NCBI RefSeq assembly: GCF_000721105.1
Contig: NZ_JOEV01000028.1
Location: 62,001 to 126,000 of the forward strand
Length of the DNA: 64,000 nucleotides
Origin: Streptomyces cellulosae
GTDB lineage: Bacteria; Actinomycetota; Actinomycetes; Streptomycetales; Streptomycetaceae
Direction of reading: 5' to 3'
Positions 44,212-52,121 of this stretch are shown here, in pieces. The position numbers were made by a program, and so were the translations under genes. How positions within the stretch are numbered: the stretch's first letter is position 1; the number at the start of each line of letters is the position of its first letter. Below the pieces are notes generated by a model that saw nothing but the letters and a program-made list of their open reading frames with translations, did no database searches and was not told the DNA's origin.

Positions 44212-45357
44212 TCAACTCGCGAACGGCACCTGAGCCGACGGGACGTTCCGGTCGCCGTGCGGATGCCTCCACAGGCCCTGCTCGGCAAGCAGCGGCAGCA
44301 CCCCTTCCCCGAACCAGTACGCCTCCTCCAGATGCGGATAGCCGGAGAAGATGAACTCCTCGATCCCCAGCGCGGCGTACTCCTTGATCCGCTCGGCGAC
44401 CTCCTCGTGGCTGCCCACCAGCGCCGTCCCCGCTCCCCCGCGCACCAGCCCGATCCCGGCCCAGAGGTTGGGATGGATCTCCAGCCCGTCCCGGTCGCCG
44501 CCTCCGTGCAGGGACAGCATCCGCTGCTGTCCTTCGGACTCGCTGCGCGCCAGTCCCGCCTGCACGGACTTCACGGTCTCCGTGTCGAACCCGGCCAGCA
44601 GCCGCTCCGCCTCCGCCCAGGCCTGCTCGGAGGTGTCCCGGGTGATGACGTGCAGCCGGATACCGAATCGCGGCGTGCGCCCCTGCTGAGCCGCCAGCCC
44701 CCGGATCCACGCGATCTTCTCGGCGACCTGCGCCGGCGGCTCGCCCCAGGTGAGGTACACGTCGGCGTGTTTCGCGGCGACCTCACCGGCGACGGGCGAG
44801 GACCCGCCGAAGTACACCTCGGGAACCGGATCCGGCACCCGCGCCAGCTTCGCGTCCTCGACCTGGAGGTGCTCGCCGTGCAGATCGACGGTCTTGCCCT
44901 CCCACAACCCTCGTACGATCTCCAGGAACTCACCGGTACGGCGGTACCGCGCGTCCTTGTCGAGGAAGTCGCCGTAGGCACGCTGCTCGTGGCTCTCGCC
45001 GCCCGTGACGACGTTGAGGAGCAGCCGTCCGCCGGTCTGCCGCTGGAAGGTGGACGCCATCTGCGCGGCGAGCGTCGGCGAGACGAAGCCCGGGCGGAAG
45101 GCGACCAGGAACTTGAGCCGCTCGCTCTGCTGGGCGACCATCGCGGTGGTCAGCCAGGCGTCCTCGCACCAGGCGCCGGTGGGGGTGAGCGCGCCCTCGA
45201 AGCCCAGGTCCTCCGCCGCGCGGGCGATCTGGCTGAGGTAGGCGACCGTCGGCGGCCGGTCCCGTCCGGAGGCGGTGGCCGGGGTGCCGTGGCCGCCGCC
45301 GACGACATGGCGGCTGTCGCCGTTGGTGGGAAGGAACCAGTGGAAGGTGAGGGACAC
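44212..45357 (-). CDS. ssuD: FMNH2-dependent alkanesulfonate monooxygenase (SsuD/MsuD-like)
   Basis: 381 aa, GTG 45357. LLM fold of the SsuD family: HWFLPTNGDSRHVVGGGHGT, LGFEGALTPTGAWCEDAWL, FRPGFVSPTLAAQMASTFQR, GGRLLLNVVTGGESHEQRAY, VYFGGSSPVAGEVAAKHADV. The family desulfonates alkanesulfonates to aldehyde and sulfite using reduced flavin, here presumably from the SsuE-like enzyme in the same operon. It is the last gene of the five-gene unit. Preference for methanesulfonate (MsuD) versus longer chains cannot be told. Confidence 0.9.
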   Translation of the reverse strand: MSLTFHWFLPTNGDSRHVVGGGHGTPATASGRDRPPTVAYLSQIARAAEDLGFEGALTPTGAWCEDAWLTTAMVAQQSERLKFLVAFRPGFVSPTLAAQMASTFQRQTGGRLLLNVVTGGESHEQRAYGDFLDKDARYRRTGEFLEIVRGLWEGKTVDLHGEHLQVEDAKLARVPDPVPEVYFGGSSPVAGEVAAKHADVYLTWGEPPAQVAEKIAWIRGLAAQQGRTPRFGIRLHVITRDTSEQAWAEAERLLAGFDTETVKSVQAGLARSESEGQQRMLSLHGGGDRDGLEIHPNLWAGIGLVRGGAGTALVGSHEEVAERIKEYAALGIEEFIFSGYPHLEEAYWFGEGVLPLLAEQGLWRHPHGDRNVPSAQVPFAS

Positions 45358-45383
45358 GGGGGGTCTCCGTTCTGGAAGGTCTG

Positions 45384-46568
45384 CTACAGGAGGCCGTGGC
45401 GGGGCGGCCGCGTGCCGCTCAGCACGTATCGGCCGATGTGCTGGATCTTCCAGCGGGCGGGGTCGTGCAGGGTGTGCGTGCGGGCGTCGCGCCAGTGCCG
45501 GTGCAGGTTGAGGGAGTTGAGGGCGGACCGGGTGCCGGACACCTCGAAAAGGGCACCGGCCACCTCCACGGCGGTCTGCGCGGCGTGTGCCTTGGCCGCG
45601 GCGACCGCGATGGACGCCTCGGCCGCCGTGTCGTCGGTGAGGTCGGCGCGGGCCGCGTCCACGCTGCGGGCGGCCTCCCGCAGCAGTGCGTCGGACGCCC
45701 GCACCTGGACGGCCAGTTCGCCGAAGCGCTGGATCAGCAGCGGGTCCTCGGCCGCCGTGTCGACTCCGCTCTCGAACCAGGGGCGGCTCTTGGTGCGGAC
45801 GAACTCGGCGGCCTCTGCCAGCGCTCCCCCGGCGATGCCCGCGTCGATGGCCGCGTGCAGCAACTGGGCGACCGCACCGTGGAGTTGGGGGCCCTGAAAG
45901 GTGAGGTGGTGCGGGAGCACGCGGTCGGCCGGGACGTGGACACCGTCCAGGCGGACGGTGCCGCTGGCCGTGGTCCGCTGGCCCATGCCGTCCCAGTCGT
46001 CGATCACCGTGAGGCCAGGGGCACCCTGGGGGACGTAGGCGACGTGCAGGTTGTCGTCCTCGGCGCGGGCCAGTACCGGGATCCAGTCGGCGAAGAGGGC
46101 GCCGGTGGAGTAGTGCTTGACACCGGTGAGGGTGTACGAGCCGTCGGGGGCCGGTTCCAGGCGGGTGCGGATGTCCTGGACGTGTGTGGTGCCCGCCTCC
46201 GACTGGGCGTTGCCGAAGCGGCGCCCCGCGAGCACCTCGCCGAAGAAGAACTCCCGTTGCTCAGGGGTGCCCTGGCGGCGAATGACGTTCACGTACACGA
46301 AGTGGCTCTGCGGGATCTGGGCGAGGCTCGCGTCGGCCGACGCGAGCAGCCGGAAGATCTCCGCCAGGGTCTCCTGGCGTACGTCCGCTCCCCCGTGCTC
46401 CGCGGGCACGGTGACCGCGAGGAGTCCGGAGGCGGACAGGCGGTCCAGCTCCTCACGCGGCAGGCGGCGTTCGGTGTCCCGCTCCGAGGCGCCGGCGCGG
46501 AACTCGTCGGCGAGCAGGCGGGCCACCGTCAGGGCCTCGACGTCGTCGGCGATGACTTTCGCGGTCAC
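45384..46568 (-). CDS. sfnB: SfnB family sulfur-acquisition flavin monooxygenase
   Basis: 394 aa, GTG 46568, four bases after the ssuE-like stop. Acyl-CoA-dehydrogenase fold adapted to monooxygenation: RLLADEFRAGASERDTERRL, LASADASLAQIPQSHFVYVN, NAQSEAGTTHVQDIRTRLEP, VSGTRSALNSLNLHRHWRDA, THTLHDPARWKIQHIGRYVL. Strong likeness to SfnB/MsuC-type proteins induced by sulfate starvation. Together with the paralog at 47187 it gives two candidate methanesulfinate oxygenases. Confidence 0.88.
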   Translation of the reverse strand: MTAKVIADDVEALTVARLLADEFRAGASERDTERRLPREELDRLSASGLLAVTVPAEHGGADVRQETLAEIFRLLASADASLAQIPQSHFVYVNVIRRQGTPEQREFFFGEVLAGRRFGNAQSEAGTTHVQDIRTRLEPAPDGSYTLTGVKHYSTGALFADWIPVLARAEDDNLHVAYVPQGAPGLTVIDDWDGMGQRTTASGTVRLDGVHVPADRVLPHHLTFQGPQLHGAVAQLLHAAIDAGIAGGALAEAAEFVRTKSRPWFESGVDTAAEDPLLIQRFGELAVQVRASDALLREAARSVDAARADLTDDTAAEASIAVAAAKAHAAQTAVEVAGALFEVSGTRSALNSLNLHRHWRDARTHTLHDPARWKIQHIGRYVLSGTRPPRHGLL

Positions 46569-46572
46569 GGTG

Positions 46573-47127
46573 TCAGCCCGCCGCGGCCAGCAGGGGGGTG
46601 CGGCCCAGGGCCGTCGAGAACTGGTCGAGGACCTGGGTGAGGGCCTGGATCGCGGTCGGGGCGACGGTGAGGGTGCCGTCGTCGTGGGCGGTGATGTCCT
46701 TGTCGAGGGTGAACCAGCCCTGCACGATGTGGGCCGCGCCCATCGAGCTGAGCACCGGACGCAGGGCGTAGTCGATGGCCAGGACGTGGGCCGTGGTACC
46801 GCCGGTCGCCAGCGGGAGGACGGTCTTGCCGGCGAGGGCGTACTGCGGGAGCAGGTCGAGGAGTGCCTTGAGGACCCCGGAGTAGGCCGCCTTGTAGACG
46901 GGGGTGCCGATGACGACGCCGTCGGCGCGCTCGAAGAGCTCGGTGGCCTCGATGATCGCGGGGTGCCGGAAGTCGGCGCCGAGCAGGGCTTCTGCGGGGA
47001 TGGTGCGGACGTCGAGGGGGATCACCTCGTGGCCCTGGGCGGCGAGACGGGCGTCGAGATGGCGCAGGAGCTTTCCGGTGCGGGAGGAGGCGGAGGGGCT
47101 GCCGGAGACGGACAGGACGGTGGCCAT
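46573..47127 (-). CDS. ssuE: SsuE/MsuE-like NAD(P)H:FMN reductase
   Basis: 184 aa, ATG 47127. Flavodoxin-like reductase: LSVSGSPSASSRTGKLLRHL, DGVVIGTPVYKAAYSGVLKA, LLDLLPQYALAGKTVLPLAT, GGTTAHVLAIDYALRPVLSS, GWFTLDKDI. It supplies FMNH2 to the SsuD-, SfnG- and DszC-type oxygenases around it. Central position in the operon fits a shared reductase for four oxygenases. Confidence 0.9.
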   Translation of the reverse strand: MATVLSVSGSPSASSRTGKLLRHLDARLAAQGHEVIPLDVRTIPAEALLGADFRHPAIIEATELFERADGVVIGTPVYKAAYSGVLKALLDLLPQYALAGKTVLPLATGGTTAHVLAIDYALRPVLSSMGAAHIVQGWFTLDKDITAHDDGTLTVAPTAIQALTQVLDQFSTALGRTPLLAAAG

Positions 47128-47186
47128 GGGTCCTCTTTCGGGGAGGCCGGGGCGCCCGCGGATGGCGGGCGCCCCGAAACGGGTGG

Positions 47187-48404
47187 TCAGGAGTACCAGG
47201 TGGGTTCGGGCAGTTCGCCCTCGAGGACCCAGCGGCCGACCTCGCGTCGCTTGTAGGCGACCGGGTCGTGCAGGGTGTGGGTGCGGACGTTGCGCCAGAA
47301 GCGGTCGAGGCCCTCGGCGGTGGTGGTGGAGCGGGCGCCGGTCACCTCGAAGATGCGGTGGGAGATCTCCAGGGCCACGTCGGTGGCGCGTGCCTTCACG
47401 GCGGCCACCCGTACCTCGAAGTCGCCGCGGATCTGCTCGGTGACCGCGTCGGGGTCGTCGTGCAGCTTCTGCCCCTCGGCGGCGACGGTGTCGGCGAGGG
47501 CCTCCACCGCCCAGAGCTTCGCGGTGAGGTCGCCGTAGGTGTCGATGACGTACGGCTCGTCGACCGCGCGGTCGTGGCCGCCGTGCAGCCAGGGCCGCGT
47601 CCGGGTCCGGGTGTAGGTGGCGGCCGTCTCCAGCGCGCCGCCCGCGATGCCGAGGTAGAAGTTGACGAAGACGAGTTGGATGGTCGGGACGTTGAGGGTG
47701 TTGTAGATGCGCGGCTGGAACTGCTTGTCGACGTATCCGGCCGCCGACGACCAGGGCGTGCGGACCCCGTCGATCGTGACGCCACCGCTCTCGGTCAGGC
47801 GCTGGCCGATGTTGTCCCAGTCGTCGTGGAAGGTCAGGCCCTCGCTGTCGGAGGGCACGATCGCGAAGACGTGGCTGTCGGTGCCCTCCAGGACGCCTTC
47901 GAGGACGGTGACGTCGGAGACCTTGCTGCCGGTGGAGAAGGACTTGCGGCCGGTGAAGACCAGGTCGTCGCCGTCCTCGGTGACGATCACGTCCTTGTCG
48001 CGCGGGTTGACGGCCCCGCCGAAGAACCAGCGGTTGCGGGCGGCCTCCGCCTCGACGTGCTCCCACTGCTCGCGGGTGCCGACCAACCGGGCGGCCCAGT
48101 TCCACAGGTAGTGGTAACCGAGGAGCTGGCCGATGGAGCCGTCGGCCTTGGCGACCTCGCGGACCACCCGGTAGGCGGTCGGCCAGTCCTGGCCGGCGCC
48201 GCCGTGCTCCGTGGGGCCGAGCAGGGTGACCAGGCCGGAGTCCTTCAGGAGCTGGACCTCGGCGTACGGGGTGGCGCCCGCGCGGTCACGGGCGGCGGCG
48301 TCGGTGGCGAGGACGGCGGCCACTTCGGCGGCGCGCGCGATCCAGTCCTCGGCGGTCGTCGGGGTGGGGAGGGTCTGCCAGTCGGTGGGGGTGACGGTGC
48401 TCAT
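47187..48404 (-). CDS. DszC/MsuC-like FMNH2-dependent monooxygenase
   Basis: 405 aa, ATG 48404. Acyl-CoA-dehydrogenase fold of the dibenzothiophene monooxygenase group: LLKDSGLVTLLGPTEHGGAG, EVAKADGSIGQLLGYHYLWN, FFGGAVNPRDKDVIVTEDGD, LVFTGRKSFSTGSKVSDVTV, WDNIGQRLTESGGVTIDGV, VTGARSTTTAEGLDRFWRNV. In this operon the best guess is oxidation of methanesulfinate to methanesulfonate (MsuC role) or of a sulfide. It differs from the SfnB paralog by an extended C-terminus. Confidence 0.85.
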   Translation of the reverse strand: MSTVTPTDWQTLPTPTTAEDWIARAAEVAAVLATDAAARDRAGATPYAEVQLLKDSGLVTLLGPTEHGGAGQDWPTAYRVVREVAKADGSIGQLLGYHYLWNWAARLVGTREQWEHVEAEAARNRWFFGGAVNPRDKDVIVTEDGDDLVFTGRKSFSTGSKVSDVTVLEGVLEGTDSHVFAIVPSDSEGLTFHDDWDNIGQRLTESGGVTIDGVRTPWSSAAGYVDKQFQPRIYNTLNVPTIQLVFVNFYLGIAGGALETAATYTRTRTRPWLHGGHDRAVDEPYVIDTYGDLTAKLWAVEALADTVAAEGQKLHDDPDAVTEQIRGDFEVRVAAVKARATDVALEISHRIFEVTGARSTTTAEGLDRFWRNVRTHTLHDPVAYKRREVGRWVLEGELPEPTWYS

Positions 48405-48439
48405 GAGTGTCTGCCTCTTTCGCGGTGCGGCGCGGACGG

Positions 48440-49561
48440 TCAGGCGTGGGACGCGGCGAACTCGGGCTCGTCCTCGGGGAGTTGGGCCTCCAGCTCGCGC
48501 ACGAGCGGCAGCACCCGCTTGCCGAAGTACTCGACCTCCTCGTGGTAGTGCAGGAAGCCGAGGAGCAGGAGGTCGACGCCGAGCTTCTTGTAGGCGACGA
48601 TCCGCTCGGCGATCTGCTCGGGGGTGCCGATGAGGCCGGTACGGAAGCCGTCGTTGTACTGGACCAGGTCCTCGAAGCTGGAGTCCTGCCACATGCCCTT
48701 GCCGTCGGCGGCGGACTGGCCGGCCTGCTTGACGGCGGCACCGAAGCCCTCGACGGCCTCGGAGTCGGCCTGGGCGACGATCTCACGGAGCGTCTCGCGG
48801 GCCTCGGCCTCGGTGTCGCGGGCGATGAGGAAGCCGTTGAGCCCGAACTTCGGGGGCCTGCGTCCGACTTCGGCGGCGGACCTGCGGACGTCCGCGAGCT
48901 GCTCGGTCACCCCGTCGAAGTCCTTGCCGTTGGAGAAGTACCAGTCGGAGACCCGGCCGGCCATGGCGCGGGCGGCGGTGGAGTTGCCGCCCTGGAAGAT
49001 CTCGGGGTGCGGGCGCTCGGGCGTGTTGAGTGGCTTGGGCTTGAGGGAGAAGTCACGCAACCGGTAGAAGTCACCGGCGAGTTCGGTGTGGTCCTCGGTC
49101 CAGATCTGGCGCAGGGCGCGGATGAACTCCTCGGAGCGGCGGTAGCGCTCGTCGTGCTCCAGCCAGGGCTCGCCCAGGGCGGTGAACTCGCCCTTGAACC
49201 AGCCGGAGACGACGTTGACGGCGAAGCGGCCCTTCGACAGGTGGTCGGCGGTGGCGCCGAGCTTGGCGAGGACGCCGGGGTGCCACAGGCCGGGGTGGAC
49301 GGCGGCGATGACCTTCAGGCGCTCGGTGGCGAGCAGCAGGGCGAGGCTGAAGCTGGTCGACTCGTGCTGGTACTCGGCGCCGTAGCTGGCCATGTAGCGG
49401 ACCTGGCTGAGGGCGTAGTCGAAGCCGTTGTTCTCGGCGAGGACGGCGAGTTCGCGGTTGTAGTCGTATCCCCAGTCGGTGCGCTGCTCGATCCTGCTGG
49501 TGACGAGTCCTCCACTGACGTTGGGGACCCAATAGGCGAATTTCAGGGGCGCGGCGGGCAT
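48440..49561 (-). CDS. sfnG: Dimethylsulfone monooxygenase SfnG-like
   Basis: 373 aa, ATG 49561 after AGGAG. LLM fold with the SfnG signature: FAYWVPNVSGGLVTSRIEQR, TDWGYDYNRELAVLAENNGF, AVNVVSGWFKGEFTALGEPW, LEHDERYRRSEEFIRALRQI, IFQGGNSTAARAMAGRVSDW. SfnG converts dimethylsulfone to methanesulfinate and formaldehyde with FMNH2. First gene of the operon and directly behind the leader peptide and hairpin. Confidence 0.92.
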   Translation of the reverse strand: MPAAPLKFAYWVPNVSGGLVTSRIEQRTDWGYDYNRELAVLAENNGFDYALSQVRYMASYGAEYQHESTSFSLALLLATERLKVIAAVHPGLWHPGVLAKLGATADHLSKGRFAVNVVSGWFKGEFTALGEPWLEHDERYRRSEEFIRALRQIWTEDHTELAGDFYRLRDFSLKPKPLNTPERPHPEIFQGGNSTAARAMAGRVSDWYFSNGKDFDGVTEQLADVRRSAAEVGRRPPKFGLNGFLIARDTEAEARETLREIVAQADSEAVEGFGAAVKQAGQSAADGKGMWQDSSFEDLVQYNDGFRTGLIGTPEQIAERIVAYKKLGVDLLLLGFLHYHEEVEYFGKRVLPLVRELEAQLPEDEPEFAASHA

Positions 49562-49697
49562 GCGGAACTCCTGTTGCGGAATGCGCGGGACTTTCGGGAA
49601 CGCCGAATCGAATGGGCGGGAAAGACCGCGGGATTCAGTGGCGATCTCTGGATGTCGGCCTGGATTCAGGCGGCGTGAAAGGGAGACACGCAGACTG

Positions 49698-49718
49698 CTG
49701 TCCCGGTCAGGGGGACAG
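49698..49718 (-). terminator. Candidate attenuator hairpin
   Basis: CTGTCCC-N7-GGGACAG, a perfect 7-bp stem starting 27 bases after the leader-peptide stop and ending 137 bases before sfnG. Its place suits premature termination or an alternative structure controlled by ribosome stalling on the leader. No competing antiterminator stem was worked out. Confidence 0.5.
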
Positions 49719-49744
49719 TGCGGGTGCGCGGGAAGGGCGGCGGA

Positions 49745-49828
49745 TCAGACCGCGAGGCAACAGGAGGCGCTGGAGACGCGCGCGAGGTCGACATGGCGTC
49801 GCCGCGTGAGGTCCAGTCGCATCTTCAT
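49745..49828 (-). CDS. Cysteine-rich leader peptide (attenuator uORF)
   Basis: 27 aa: ATG 49828, stop TGA 49745-49747. It begins MKMRLDLTRRRHVDLARVSS and ends ASCCLAV, with an in-frame second ATG at 49822 giving a 25-residue form. Short peptides of the type MRxDLTRRRHVDLxRVxS...C are known upstream of sulfur-metabolism genes in Streptomyces and mycobacteria, where consecutive Cys codons make translation sense Cys-tRNA supply. Here TGT-TGC lie five codons before the stop. Expected effect: low cysteine stalls the ribosome and lets transcription continue into sfnG. Confidence 0.8.
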   Translation of the reverse strand: MKMRLDLTRRRHVDLARVSSASCCLAV

Positions 49829-49965
49829 GTCGTCGATGGTGGCAGTCGGCGGCGAGGGCCGTCAAGGAAAACCCGACCGGTCTCGTATCCCGGACCATTG
49901 AATTTCACGAACGTGTGACAGGGAAACCCTTGAACGGTCCGTGGAATCACCCGCATTCTGCTGCC

Positions 49966-50883
49966 GTGCGCACCGAACAGCTGGAATACATCGCCGCGGT
50001 CACCCGGCTCGGCTCCCTGCGCCGGGCGGCGGAGGAACTGCGCCTGTCGCAGCCCGCGTTGAGCGAGACCGTCCGGAACCTGGAGCGGGAACTGGGAGTC
50101 GACCTCCTGGAGCGCAAGCGGTCCGGGGCGACGATGAGCGCGGAGGGCCGGGAGCTGCTGCCGCACATCGCCCAGGTGCTGGAGGCGGTGGACCGGCTGC
50201 GGGCGGCGGCGGGCGAACAGCACCGCACCAGCCGCATGGTGCGCGTCGGCACCGTGAACGCGGCCACCGTCCCCCTTCTGGTGCCGGCCGTACGGGAGTT
50301 CCGCGCGGCGCATCCCGTCACCCAGGTCGAGGTGGTGGGCGCACAGCAGGCGGAGATCCACCGAGCCCTGGCCGAGGGCGGCTTCGACCTCGGCCTGGTC
50401 AACCACCTGGAAGGCGACGACGTACCCGCGGGCTTCGAGTCGACGCGGTTGCTGCGCGGGCGCCCGGTGGTGTGCGTGCGGCCCGGCAGCGCCCTCGCGT
50501 CCAGGGACGCCGTGTCGGTGGACGACCTGCTCGCCGAGCCGCTGATCGCGATGCGCACCGGATACGTCATGCACCGCTATGTGCACCGGCTCCTGGCCGG
50601 CCGCGACCCGTTGTTCTCGTACTCCACGGACGGCGCGGAGATGGGCAAGCTGATGGTCGCCGAGGGACTGGGGGCGACGGTCCTGCCGGACTTCAGCGTC
50701 ATCGGCGATCCGCTGGAGCGGCTCGGCACGATCACCTACCGGCCGATCGCGGGCGACACGACCCGGGTGCTGCTGATGCTGCAACGCCGCAAGGCCGAGT
50801 CCGTGCCGCGCGCGGCACAGGACCTCCACGACGTGTTCGTACGCCGGGCCCGGGAACTGGGCGGGACATCGGCCGACCGCTGA
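49966..50883 (+). CDS. LysR family regulator, divergent to the sulfur operon
   Basis: 305 aa, GTG 49966. HTH (MRTEQLEYIAAVTRLGSLRR, RLSQPALSETVRNLERELGV) and effector domain (VRVGTVNAATVPLLVPAVRE, LVNHLEGDDVPAGFES, MGKLMVAEGLGATVLPDFSV). It is transcribed away from the leader peptide and sfnG, with 137 bp between start codons. A CysB/Cbl-like function in sulfur limitation is inferred from position alone. The effector may be a sulfur metabolite such as O-acetylserine, adenylyl sulfate or sulfate. Confidence 0.9.
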   Translation: MRTEQLEYIAAVTRLGSLRRAAEELRLSQPALSETVRNLERELGVDLLERKRSGATMSAEGRELLPHIAQVLEAVDRLRAAAGEQHRTSRMVRVGTVNAATVPLLVPAVREFRAAHPVTQVEVVGAQQAEIHRALAEGGFDLGLVNHLEGDDVPAGFESTRLLRGRPVVCVRPGSALASRDAVSVDDLLAEPLIAMRTGYVMHRYVHRLLAGRDPLFSYSTDGAEMGKLMVAEGLGATVLPDFSVIGDPLERLGTITYRPIAGDTTRVLLMLQRRKAESVPRAAQDLHDVFVRRARELGGTSADR

Positions 50884-50998
50884 AACCCGCGAGCGTCCGC
50901 CGCGCCCCGCCCGTCCGGAATGATCCGGACGTCCCCGTCAGTCTCGAAGCGCCCCCGCACAGGGCGCCGTCGGGCCCGCGCGGGCCCGGACCGGCAGG

Positions 50999-51181
50999 TC
51001 AGGCCTGAGCGGCCTCCACCTCGTCCCGCGTCGGGACCACCACGAGGAACGCGTCCGACTTCAGGTCCATCACGACCGTCGCGGGCTCACCCTCGGCGCG
51101 CCGCGCCGCCGCGTACTCCTCCGCCGGCCACGATCCGCGCGGAGCTCCCGCAGGAAACCGCTCCAACACCTTCGCGCCCAT
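50999..51181 (-). CDS. Small hypothetical protein
   Basis: 60 aa, ATG 51181 with GGAGG eleven bases upstream. Sequence runs MGAKVLERFPAGAPRGSWPA, EEYAAARRAEGEPATVVMDL, KSDAFLVVVPTRDEVEAAQA. It looks like an alpha/beta mini-domain. Small conserved Streptomyces proteins of this look are common. Not recognised. Upstream in-frame extension is possible but loses plausibility quickly. Confidence 0.5.
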   Translation of the reverse strand: MGAKVLERFPAGAPRGSWPAEEYAAARRAEGEPATVVMDLKSDAFLVVVPTRDEVEAAQA

Positions 51182-51400
51182 AGCGGCAGCCACCTCCAGC
51201 TCGATTCTTCGGCTCTCTCCGTCATCTCTCGTACGGTTCGGCTGCCCGGGAACGGCCCCGGCATGTGCCCCGCACCGCAACCCGGCCGGAACACGCGGCA
51301 AACCCCCCGCAAACCTCCACAACCGGCTCGGGGCGCGAGACGAAACCCCTCCCACCGCCCACCACTACACATAAAGGGAAAATAAGCGCAGAATGGACGC

Positions 51401-51413
51401 AAAGCGACGCTTT
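51401..51413. promoter_or_regulatory. Palindrome AAAGCG-A-CGCTTT
   Basis: A perfect 6-bp dyad 50 bases before the SPW gene, in an A/T-rich patch (51362-51420) that stands out in this high-GC region. It is probably part of the SPW promoter or an operator. The whole spacer 51182-51462 has no other gene. Confidence 0.4.
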
Positions 51414-51462
51414 CCGCACACCGCATCAGGCGGTCAGGCCTGCAAGTCGAAGGAGACGAATC

Positions 51463-51903
51463 ATGGCCAACGTCTCGCACACCAGAGGTGACATCACCAC
51501 CCACCCCGACGCTCCGGAAATGCGGGACCGCTACGCCCGCATGCTCGGCGGTCGCGATGTGGCGCTCGTGGACGGACCGGTGTTCCTGCTCGGTCTGTAC
51601 TGCGCCGCGTCGCCCTGGATCCTCCACTACACGACGAGCCAGCCCAGCCTCGTGGCCCACAACCTGATCGTAGGCATCGCCATCGGCCTGCTGGCCCTGG
51701 GATTCACCCGGGCCCCGGAGCGCATGTACGGCCTGAGCTGGGCCATGTGCGCACTGGGTGTGTGGATGATCGTGGCGCCGTGGATCGTCGGCGCCGGCCC
51801 GGACGCCGGGGTCATCTGGAACAACGTCGTTGTCGGCGCCCTCGCCGTGATCCTGGGGCTGATGTGCATCGGTACGGCGGCGAGGAGCGCCCCGCGGCCG
51901 TAG
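51463..51903 (+). CDS. SPW-repeat membrane protein
   Basis: 146 aa, ATG 51463 after AAGGAGA. Four membrane segments arranged as two repeats, each with an SPW-like tryptophan motif: CAASPWILHYT and IVAPWIVGAGP. N-terminal 30 residues are hydrophilic. SPW proteins are integral membrane proteins of unknown function, often in stress or vitamin contexts. Monocistronic. Confidence 0.88.
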   Translation: MANVSHTRGDITTHPDAPEMRDRYARMLGGRDVALVDGPVFLLGLYCAASPWILHYTTSQPSLVAHNLIVGIAIGLLALGFTRAPERMYGLSWAMCALGVWMIVAPWIVGAGPDAGVIWNNVVVGALAVILGLMCIGTAARSAPRP

Positions 51904-51972
51904 GAACCGACGGACACAAGGGCCGGTCCGCACCCCACGCGGACCGGCACTCTCGTTTCCGTCCACGGGCTG

Positions 51973-52116
51973 TCAGGGAGCCGGGACCCGCCAAGGCTCC
52001 CGAGGCAGCGGGCCGCCGGTCTCCAACAGGGACGTCAGGTTGGACAGCAGCGCCCGCCGGCCGCCGGACACGCCGGAGAGTTCGCCGTCGTCGTTGAGCT
52101 CCGGGCCGGCGCGCAC
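51973..52116 (-). CDS. Possible small protein coupled to phosphotransferase gene
   Basis: 47 aa from GTG 52116, six bases after the upstream stop: VRAGPELNDDGELSGVSGGR, RALLSNLTSLLETGGPLPRE, PWRVPAP. Composition looks protein-like rather than random and the start is close behind the phosphotransferase stop, as in reinitiation. No family recognised; it might also be a decayed tail. Confidence 0.35.
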   Translation of the reverse strand: MRAGPELNDDGELSGVSGGRRALLSNLTSLLETGGPLPREPWRVPAP

Positions 52117-52121
52117 CGGTG

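Noticed and set aside
44089..45897. 602-codon plus-strand frame opposite ssuD and sfnB
   Set aside because: Shadow of the operon; no domain recognised, composition Arg/Pro/Leu-rich.
49840..49965. A specific LysR box between the leader and the divergent LysR gene
   Set aside because: TCACGAACGTGTGA looks partly symmetrical but the arms do not match well enough to claim a site.
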